From Sesamum alatum (Eukaryota; Streptophyta; Magnoliopsida; Lamiales; Pedaliaceae), in contig JACGWO010000005.1 in NCBI GenBank assembly GCA_034509735.1, positions 13,567,264 through 13,631,263 on the forward strand: a stretch of DNA of 64,000 nucleotides. The letters run 5' to 3'. The notes beneath the pieces were generated by a model. It worked only from the letters and a program-made list of their open reading frames with translations, was not told the DNA's origin and did no database searches. Positions within the stretch are counted from its first letter, which is position 1. Each line of letters opens with the position of its first letter. The position numbers were made by a program, and so were the translations under genes. Shown piece after piece: positions 56,426 through 64,000 of this stretch.

Positions 56426-57286
56426 ATGTCTAAGAACCCACTTTCCACCATTCTTGAGACAAACAAATTCAATGGAACAAACTACAACGACTGGTTGCGC
56501 AATCTCAGGATAGTCCTAAATTACGAGAACCAAGGCTACGTCATGGACGAGCCTCTCCCTAGGACCTTACCGGAAGGATCCACGCCAGAAGAACGTGAGA
56601 CGTTCGAGACTTGGCATAAGGATAACCGGAAGGTCCGTAGCATCATACTTGCTTCGATGACCAATGAGATTCAGAAGCAATATGAAAGGCTAGACGATGT
56701 CCCTTCCATTATGGCTCGCCTTAAGGATTGCTATGCAGTCCCAGACCGGCATACTAGGTATGTCGCGACCAAGGCGTTCTTTGGAACTAAAATGACAGAA
56801 GGATCCTCTGTACAAGAGCACGGGGTTAAAATGCTTACCCTAGTGGAAAAGCTCGAGGACCTAAAGGCAGGTCTCGATAATGAAACGTACATAGATGTGA
56901 TCCTTCAGTCACTCCCACCCTCCTTTGACCAATTTATCGTCAACTACAACATGAACGCACTTGAGAAGAGCATTCATGAGTTGATCAATATGTTCGTGCA
57001 ATACGAGGCAACGACTAAGAAGTCCACGCCTTCGGTATTGTTTGGAGGTGCTTCGACTTCTAATACGAAAGGCAAGGGTGCCGGATGTTGGAAGAAGAAG
57101 AAAGGGAAGGGAAAGGCCGTCAAAGCAGCTACGAACACTAAGAGTGTTCCCATTGCCAAAGAGGGGAAAGGCAAAGGAAAGGGAAAGGTTGTCTCCAAGC
57201 AACAGTCAAAGGCATATGACATATGTATCAACTGCCGTGAGAAAGGGCATTGGAAGAGAGAGTGCCCCAAACTCTTCTCAAGCTAA
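56426..57286 (+). CDS. B3 gag protein
   Basis: 286 residues. Structural (capsid/nucleocapsid) part of a copia polyprotein that would package element RNA in cytoplasmic particles. It starts MSKNPLSTILETNKFNGTNY, the usual gag entry with the NGTNY-W-RN-R core at residues 15-30. The central UBN2-like domain follows. A lysine/glycine-rich stretch (about 217-262) precedes the zinc knuckle CINCREKGHWKREC (57224-57265). The frame ends at TAA 57284-57286, where B1 has a glutamine codon (SNQGIF). This is therefore a single-base nonsense change in a gag-pol frame that would normally read through. The domain itself is intact, so a gag protein could still be made. Confidence 0.85.
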   Translation: MSKNPLSTILETNKFNGTNYNDWLRNLRIVLNYENQGYVMDEPLPRTLPEGSTPEERETFETWHKDNRKVRSIILASMTNEIQKQYERLDDVPSIMARLKDCYAVPDRHTRYVATKAFFGTKMTEGSSVQEHGVKMLTLVEKLEDLKAGLDNETYIDVILQSLPPSFDQFIVNYNMNALEKSIHELINMFVQYEATTKKSTPSVLFGGASTSNTKGKGAGCWKKKKGKGKAVKAATNTKSVPIAKEGKGKGKGKVVSKQQSKAYDICINCREKGHWKRECPKLFSS

Positions 57287-58745
57287 GGTATATATGTGAT
57301 TGAGGTTAATATGGTCACTAGTTCTGCCTCTTGGGTATTAGATACCGGCTGTGGAGCTCACATTTGCAATGACTTGCAGGTGTTGAAAAGAAGCAGAAAA
57401 CTGGGTAGCGGGGACATGATCCTTAAGCTTGGGAATGGCAAGGCCATCTCGGCAGAAGCAGTAGGATCCGCCACTCTAGTGATTAGTGATAATATTAGCA
57501 TAGATTTAGAACAAGTTTATTTTGTACCCAGTATTATTAAAAACATCATTTCCATTCCATTGTTGGACAATAGTGGTTATGAGTTTAGAATCAATAAAAA
57601 TTGCTTTTATTTGATGAGGTGTGGAATTGCTCATCTACTTGGTACATTGCATAACGGACTCTATATCTTGCAACAAACGAATTTCGTCCTCAATGCACAA
57701 CACAAACAAAAATTAGATAATAACGGGAACGCACGTCTGTGGCACGCTAGGCTAGGTCGCATATCCCAAGATAGGATGAAAAGATTGGTAAACTCAAAGA
57801 ACCTAGAGGTTGGGGACTTGAGCGATCTACCAACTTGTGAGTCCTGTCTAAGAGGGAAAATGACCAAGAGGCCCTTTGTAGGACAAAGCAGGCTTGCCAC
57901 AGGTCTGTTGGACTTGGTCCATACTGACGTATGTGGACCACTAAGGACGCAGGCCCGAGGTGGGTTCTCATACTTCATAACCTTCACCGATGATCATTCA
58001 CGGTATGGTTATGTTTACCTGATGAGGTACAAGTCTGAAGCTCTTGAGAGGTTTAAAGAATTCAGACTTGAAGTGGAGAACCAAACCAACTGCAAAATTA
58101 AAATCCTTCGGTCGGACCGAGGCGGTGAATACCTTAGTACGGAGTTCCCAGATTATCTAAAAGTACATGGTATAATATCAGAATGGACACCTCCAGGAAC
58201 ACCGCAGTTAAATGGTGTCTCTGAAAGGAGGAATCGAACCCTGTTGGACATGGTTCGGTCCATGATGAGTTTTACCAAATTGCCCTTATCGTTTTGGGGC
58301 TATGCACTAGAGACAGCGGCCAAATTATTGAATTTAGCGCCTACTAGTACATTGACCCAAACGCCATATGAGATATGGCACGGCAAGCCTGCATCCTACA
58401 ACTACTTGAAAGTGTGGGGTAGCCCTGCATACGTCAAGAGGTTAGTGGGAGATAAGTTAGAATCTAGATCTAGCTTATGCAGGTTCGTTGAATACCCTAA
58501 AGAAACTGCGGGTTATTACTTTTATGACCCCTTGGAACAAAAGGTGTTTGTTTCAAGAAATGCAGTATTCTTAGACCAAGGCTTCCCGGAGGATATCCAA
58601 CCTGATGAGCTGATCCTTGAGGAATCAAGTGATGGAATCCAGCCATCAGAGGAGGCCATTGAACCCTCACTTAGAGGATTCAGGATAGATAGCCGAAGGG
58701 CTGACCAACCTCGAGAAGTCCAACATGCTAGGCATGAAGGACAGC
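57287..58745 (+). pseudogene. B3 protease and integrase
   Basis: Continues gag in the same frame after the TAA. Protease: SWVLDTGCGAHICN, with the catalytic aspartate codon at 57341. Pre-integrase zinc domain: LWHARLGRISQDR...CESCLRG. Integrase core with D, D and E in HTDVCGP, TFTDDHSRYG and NGVSERRNRTL. The C-terminal part has KVWGSPAYVKRLVGD and FYDPLEQKVF. The frame is open to 58861 but stops making sense after HARHEGQPW at about 58745, where the RT frame takes over: a small indel. It could only be translated if the upstream stop were bypassed. Confidence 0.92.
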
Positions 58746-59754
58746 CTTGGGAACAGCCAGCCCGGTTCCTGAACCACCGGCTCCGATACAGTCAAGGCCC
58801 ACAGTCACCACAGACGTTCCCGTTCTCCGTAGGTCCCCTAGAGAGTCCAGACCTCCAGTGAGATATGGCTTTCTAGGTGCGACCGATCTTTTGGATAACG
58901 ATCCTAAGACGTATGGAGAAGCGATGTCTGACATCGACTCCGGGAAATGGCTTGAGGCCATGAAAGCCGAAATGGACTCCATGAGCGAGAACCAAGTTTG
59001 GAGTCTCGTAGATCCACCAAAAGGTGTTAAGCCAATGGGCTGTAAGTGGGTCTACAAGCGCAAACTTGGCGTTGATGGAGAAGTCACAACCTTTAAGGCT
59101 AGGCTTGTAGCTAAGGGATACACTCAACGACCCGGGGTCGATTTTGAGGATACCTACTCGCCAGTAGCCATGGCTAAGTCCATTCGGATCCTGCTCGCCA
59201 TAGCAGCATGGTATGACTATGAAATATGGCAGATGGATGTGAAAACGGCCTTCCTCAACGGTTTCGTTGAAGAAGAGATCTATATGGATCAGCCGCAAGG
59301 TTTCACGGTCACTGGAGAAGAACAGAAAGTCTGTCGTCTCCAGAAGTCCATCTATGGCCTCAAACAAGCCTCCCGAAGTTGGAACATTCGCTTTGATGAA
59401 GTAATACGGGGTTATGACTTCATCAGAAACGAATCTGACCCTTGTGTATACAAGAAGGTCAGTGGGAGCTCAATAGTGTTCCTAGTGCTTTATGTGGATG
59501 ACATTCTGCTCATTGGTAATGACGTTAGAATGTTAGGAAACACAAAAGCACGGTTGTCAACCCAGTTTTCCATGAAGGACTTGGGTGAAGCCTCCTACAT
59601 CCTAGGCATCCAGATCGTCAGCGACAGATCTAAAAGGATGTTAGGACTCACCCAAAACTCGTATATGGAGAAAGTCCTAAAGAGATATCGAATGGACAAC
59701 TCCAAACGAGGATTCCTTCCAATGAGGCATGGGATCAAGTTATCCAAGAAATAG
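58746..59754 (+). pseudogene. B3 reverse transcriptase
   Basis: Frame 58747-59754. A linker (TVTTDVPVLRRSPRESRPPV) is followed by copia RT: KGVKPMGCKWVYKRKLG, ARLVAKGYTQRPGVDFEDTY, IWQMDVKTAFLNGFVEEE, SIYGLKQASRSWNIRFDEVI and YVDD at 59491-59502. RT looks complete and has all catalytic aspartates. It is separated from integrase by a frameshift and from RNase H by TAG at 59752-59754 (KLSKK-SPQTDEE; B1 has glutamine). Confidence 0.92.
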
Positions 59755-60477
59755 TCCCCACAGACTGATGAGGAACTTGAAAGGATGAAAGTCATCCCCT
59801 ATGCCTCTGCCGTAGGTAGCATCCAATATGCGGTCCACTGCACTAGGCCTGACATTGCATACGCTTTGAGCGTGACAAGCAGATATCAGTCCTGCGCAGG
59901 AGAAGCACATTGGAATGCTGTTAAGGGCATCCTTAAGTACCTAAGGAGGACTAAGGCGATGTTCTTAGTCTATGGCAATGGAGAACTGATTCTGGAAGGC
60001 TTTAGCGACGCTAGCTTCCAGTCTGATGACGATGATGCCAAGTCTCAATCGGGGTACGTATTCAAACTCAATGGAGGAGTAGTAGCTTGGAAAAGTTCCA
60101 AGCAAGCAACCATTGCTGACTCCACCACAGAGGCTGAATACATAGCAGCTTCAGAAGCTGCTAAGGAAGCGGTTTGGATGAGAAACTACATCCAAGAGTT
60201 GGGTGTGGTGCCTAGCATCGCCGAGCCCGTTGTCATCTTCTGTGATAACAACGGCGCTATAGCGCAAGCAAAGGAACCGAGATCTCATCACCGTTCCAAA
60301 CATATTCTTAGACGCTACCATCTTCTTAGAGAAATGGTAGGAAGAGGTGACGTCCGGATGGACCGAGTCAACTCGGCAGACAACACAGCAGACCCGCTGA
60401 CAAAGCCTATGTCACAGAGCGCTCATACGCAACATCTTGAGAAGATGGGGATTAAGCATATGGGCAATTGGCTTTAA
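59755..60477 (+). pseudogene. B3 RNase H
   Basis: Same frame as RT after the TAG. Reads SPQTDEELERMKVIPYASAV, YAVHCTRPDIAYALSVTSRY, then the RNase H motifs FSDASFQSDDDDAKSQSGYV, DSTTEAEYIAASEAAKEAVW and CDNNGAIAQAKEPRSHHRSK. It ends HMGNWL and TAA at 60477. Motif aspartates and glutamate are present. The polypurine tract follows at once. Confidence 0.92.
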
Positions 60478-60493
60478 AGGTCAAGTGGGAGAT
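60478..60493 (+). other. Polypurine tract of B3
   Basis: AGGTCAAGTGGGAGAT immediately after the RNase H stop and before the LTR start at 60494. Confidence 0.9.
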
Positions 60494-62492
60494 TGTTAGA
60501 ATAGGTGACCATGTAAGCCAATTTTGGCAGGAATATGTAACCTATTTCTAGACAATTCTTTGGTATTTGATAAAAAAAAACATTTATGAATAAAGAAGTG
60601 AAAATTCATATGGCAATACTTTGTTTACGTTCACTTATCTGCATTTACATTTCTGTTCACTACGCAAACAAAGCCCACGGACTGAGAAACGATTTCGGGG
60701 ACTGGGACTACGCTTGGAGGTAGGTCCATGAAATCAGTCTTACCGAATCAGTCCGGAAATCTCCAAGTCAAGGAATCCCGAAAATGGGTACCGGGATTCC
60801 CTTTGAGACTTGCACTAAGCATCTGCTGTCGTATTTCATCGACGGGTGACGAAGGTCATCTAAGCAGTGTTAGTGGGTCAGCGTGCTAGGAAGCAGCTGA
60901 CTGAGGTGACTCGCGGGAACCGTCTTACGGAGGACCTTGAGTATGGTCAGCAAGGTATGACGTGTATTCCCGGTTCCAACGGTACAGGCCAAGTCCTTTG
61001 ACTTGAGGAACTGCTGAGTTTACCTGTGCGTCAGGTCTGTATCTTAGATATGGTGAGAGATTGCCAAAATACTCTTGAGTAGTCATAAGCCATGTCTAGT
61101 GCAGCTCGGGTGCACAAAGTGACAGTAGTTTCCAAGAAAGGATCTGTCTCCTGTCAAAAGGTATTGACAGTTGAGTCTCATGTATGCTCTGTCTTGTCCC
61201 TGAAATCTGTGGCCACAGTGACTGAACAGAAGGGAAAGGTTTCCCTTGCAGCGTTTAGTAAGGACAGACCGACATTTAGGTCCAAAATGGGTACCTGCTT
61301 TTTCCGTGCCGTAGACTCTAAGTGATGAGACCGAAGACAGAAGGACAAGTGTACTGTTAGAGCCTAAATGTTCATCCCCGAATATTTCACCTAGTCTCTA
61401 GTGCCATGGACCGTTGCTAGATGACCACCCATGGTAACGGACGGATTCTAGGAATCCGACCAAGTCTAGCTGAATGGTGAACCTAAAGAGTCACACACAA
61501 TCCACACACACTTAGTATTAATTTGGAATTAAATATTGGAGTAAAGGAATGATTAAATTAGATTTAATCGGGTCCTATATTTTCTTGGAGAAATTAATTC
61601 CTTCTATCTGATAAAGGGAATTAAATTAATAAATAGGATTTATTAAAAGGGTTGATTTAATGGGCTTAGAATAAATAATAATATTTATTTATTATATTAT
61701 ATTTATTCCTTTAGCCTTTTGGAATATTTAATAGGATTTAAATATTTCCATTAAATTAAAATCAACGGTTGAGATGGAAAGGGGAGATGGAAGGCTAGGA
61801 TTCGTTTGACTAGGTCAAACACTAGTTTGACTAGGACTTTGACTAGATCAAAATCCTAGTCAAATTAGGTTACTTAGAGTTTGAGTTTAAAGAGGATTAA
61901 ACTCTTCCTCTATATAAACCTCTAGCTTCCAACATTTGTTAGATGATGACTCTTGAAAAACACACACAACACACACTCTCCCATTCTCCTATCTCTCGTC
62001 CGCCCCCTCTCTCTCCTCCCAGAAAATATTTCTTAGTTCTTTTTGTTCTTGGAACATTAAGAACTTAGACGAACCAATACCGTTAATCGATAACGTGTCA
62101 TTGATTCGTCCACTCCAAAATTTATAGACTTGTTTGTTGCTAGCACGACGTGCAAGATACGTGGGTGGATCGTGTGTCACGATTTGGAGGATCTCAAGAA
62201 CGAGGTCTTGGTGCAAAACGGGGAACAACGCGAGTAGCAGTTGAAGACGAAAACGACAACGGGTAGGTCTCGTTTAAGATTTTCGTCCCTCTTTAATTTT
62301 CAACTCTATGGCCTCCATGATTTCTTTATTTGTTTTATGATCATGAGATATACCGAACGCCCGGGAACCTCAAGGGCACACCCCTTGAGCGTGTTCTTTT
62401 CAATTAAAAGCATGCCTTTTATTTTTGTATGTTTATTTTTACCGCGCTTCCGCATTCGCGCAATTCCCGGGACGATCCACCGATTTCTTTTA
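60494..62492 (+). repeat. B3 3' LTR (1999 bp)
   Basis: From TGTTAGAATAGGTGACC to GATTTCTTTTA (the terminal CA has become TA). Nearly identical to 52168-54143. W-box array at 61805-61864, TATATAAA at 61911-61918, hairpin at 62369-62389. After it the B2 LTR resumes with CTGAT. Confidence 0.92.
61805..61918 (+). promoter_or_regulatory. W-box array and TATA box in B3 3' LTR
   Basis: Same arrangement as at 53481-53594, with one base changed (TTTGACTAGATCAAA instead of TTTGACTAGGTCAAA). Transcription from this copy would run out of the element into B2. Confidence 0.6.
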
Positions 62493-62731
62493 CTGATTTC
62501 ATGTACTTACCTCCAAGCGTAGTCCCAATCCCCAAAATAGGTTTTCAGTCTGTGGGCTTTGTTTGCGTAATGAACAGATAGATATAAAGCAGATAAAGTG
62601 AATGCGAACAAAGTAATGCCAAATGAATTTCACTTCTTTATTCATTAATAGTTTATCAAAACACTGAAATTGTCTAGACATAGGTTACATTTTTCCTACC
62701 AAGATTAGCTAGATGGTCACCTATTCTAACA
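62493..62731 (-). repeat. 3' LTR of B2, final section
   Basis: Resumes inside the LTR at CTGATTTCATGTACTTACC and ends CACCTATTCTAACA at 62731. Compared with complete B LTRs, about 225 bp are missing between 51584 and 62493. Confidence 0.85.
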
Positions 62732-62746
62732 ATCTCCCACTTGACC
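62732..62746 (-). other. Polypurine tract of B2
   Basis: ATCTCCCACTTGACC, complement GGTCAAGTGGGAGAT, directly beside the LTR. Confidence 0.85.
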
Positions 62747-64000
62747 TTACAGCCAATCGCCTATATATCTAATCCCCATCTTCTCAAGATGTTGTGTATC
62801 AGTGCTCTGCGACATAGGCTTTGTCAGCGGATCTGTTGTGTTGTCTGTTGAGTGGACTCGGTCCATCCGAACGTCACCTCTTCCTACCATTTCTCTTAAA
62901 AGATGGTAGCGTCTAAGAATGTGTTTGGAACGGTGTAAGATCTCGGTTCCTTTGCATGAGCTATTGCACCGTTGTTATCACAGAAGATGACAACGGGCTC
63001 GGCGATGCTAGGTACCACACCCAACTCTTGGATGTAGTTTCTCATCCAAACCGCTTCCTTGGCAGCTTCTGAAGCTACTATGTATTCAACCTCTGTGGTG
63101 GAGTCAGCAGTGGTAGCTTGCTTGGAACTTTTCCAAGCCACTACTCCTCCATTGAGCTTGAATACATAACCCGATTGAGGCTTGGCATCATCGTCATCAG
63201 ACTGGAAGCTAGCGTCGCTAAAGCCTTCCAGGATCAGTTCTTCATTGCCATAAACTAAGAACATTTCCTTAGTCCTTCTTAGGTACTTAAGGATGCCCTT
63301 AACAGCATTCCAATGTGCCTCTCCTGCACAAGACTGATATCTTCTTGTTACGCTCAAAGTGTAAGCAATGTCAGGCCTAGTGCAGTGGACCGCATATTGG
63401 ATGTTTCCTACGGCAGAAGCATATGGGATGACTTTCATCCTTTCAAGTTCCTCATCAGTCTGCGGGGACTGCTTCTTGGATAACTTGATCCCATCCCTCA
63501 TAGGAATCTATTTGGAGTTGTCCATTCGATATCTCTTTAGGACTTTCTCCATGTACGAGTTTTGAGTGAGCCCTAATATCCTTTTAGATCTGTCCCTGAC
63601 AATCTGGATGCCTAGGATGTAGAAGGCTTCACCCAAATCCTTCATGGAAAATTGGGTTGATAACCTTGCTTTTGTGTCACTCAACATTCTATTATCATTA
63701 CGAATGAGTAGAATGTCATCCACATAAAGCACCAGGAACACTATAGAGCTCCCACTGACCTTCTTGTATATACAAGGGTCGGATTCATTTTTGATGAAGT
63801 CATAACCCCGTATTACTTCATCAAAGCGAATGTTCCAACTTCGGGATGCTTGTTTGAGGCCATAGATGGACTTCTGGAGACGACAGATCTTCTGTTCTTC
63901 TCCAGTGACTGTGAAACCCTCCGGCTGATCCATATAGATCTCTTCCTCAATGAAACCGTTAAGGAAGGCCGTTTTCACGTCCATCTGCCATATCTCATAG
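62747..64000 (-). pseudogene. B2 RNase H and RT, cut by window end
   Basis: Minus strand. RNase H C-terminus is 62747-62895, with a frameshift near 62935 (KEPRS-YTVPNTF). The main RNase H frame is 63501-62896 (DGIKLSKKQSPQTDEELERM, QSGYVF-type motifs, TEVEYIVASEAAKEAVWM). A small deletion near 63505 (in SKRGFLPMRHG) shifts to RT 63984-63508, with YVDD at 63715-63726 and MDVKTAFLNGFIEEEIYMDQ at the window edge. The remainder of pol, gag, leader and 5' LTR lie beyond 64000. Confidence 0.9.

Larger units (their letters stand above)
51589..62492 (+). mobile_element. Element B3: tandem family B copia, RNase H-LTR-internal-LTR
   Basis: Plus-strand structure: a 3' fragment of one unit (RNase H and polypurine tract, 51589-52167), an LTR (52168-54143), a complete internal region (54144-60493) and an LTR (60494-62492). 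The first fragment differs from 59917-60493 at only about five positions, and the two LTRs at about 20-25 positions plus one 25 bp indel. This is the youngest structure in the window. It lies inside the 3' LTR of B2. Confidence 0.88.
50052..64000 (-). mobile_element. Element B2: family B copia, 3' end only in window
   Basis: Minus-strand element. The 3' LTR begins at 50052 (TGAAAGATTGTGG) and runs to 51584. It is interrupted by B3, resumes at 62493 and ends at 62731, followed by the polypurine tract and RNase H/RT up to the window edge. About 225 bp of the LTR are missing at the B3 insertion, judged from the solo B LTR at 24308-26299. Confidence 0.8.

Noticed and set aside
1..64000. Search for tRNA, rRNA, CRISPR arrays and bacterial operons
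   Set aside because: None seen. The repeats present are LTRs, tandem repeats or hairpins, and tRNA-like matches are retrotransposon primer sites only.

Overview
This is plant nuclear DNA, almost entirely nested transposable elements. The evidence is Ty1/copia pol proteins on both strands, primer-binding sites matching initiator tRNA-Met (TGGTATCAGAGC), a degenerate CACTA-type DNA transposon with spliceosomal introns, plant-type LTR promoters, and no recognisable host gene. I cannot name the species. Element names (A1, A2, A3, A4, B1, B2, B3, C) are mine. All identities are read by eye.

Four retrotransposon types occur. Family A has LTRs of about 2.1-2.2 kb that begin TGTTAGAATAGGTGACC and end GCTTGTCCTTCA. 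Family B has LTRs of about 2.0 kb with the same start but ending TTTCTTTCA. B' is a divergent 2.3 kb relative of B. C is an older copia element with 0.5 kb LTRs. A and B pol proteins (IWQMDVKTAFLNG, YVDD, long LTRs, 2.3 kb leader) resemble the Angela/BARE-like branch of the Tork group.

Layout. 1-2779: 3' part of a CACTA element with a Transposase_24-like pseudogene, broken by a family A LTR fragment; the CACTA element ends inside the 3' LTR of C. 2780-23089: element C (minus strand), split at 4735/18079 by A1. 4736-18078: A1 (plus strand). Its 5' LTR carries A2 (minus) and its 3' LTR carries a solo LTR. A1 and A2 pol meet head to head and form a 2.67 kb inverted repeat with a 374 bp spacer. 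23090-29510: AT-rich DNA, a solo family B LTR with a perfect 5 bp duplication, and a decayed stretch that may come from a plant pararetrovirus. 29511-49354: A3 (minus), bounded by AGTAT duplications. It holds further A LTR pieces, a solo B' LTR and a near-complete B element (B1, minus). 49355-50051: flanking DNA. 50052-64000: B2 (minus, runs off the window). Its 3' LTR is interrupted by B3 (plus), a tandem RNase H-LTR-internal-LTR structure that is the youngest and best-preserved element here.

Every pol copy is broken by stops, frameshifts or deletions, so none looks autonomous. The most notable signals are non-coding. There is a hairpin in the 3' part of every intact LTR whose stem covaries between families while the loop stays constant. 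All B LTRs carry W-box arrays just upstream of the TATA box. The B leaders contain a strongly GC-rich array of short hairpins. The head-to-head A1/A2 repeat could template double-stranded RNA.
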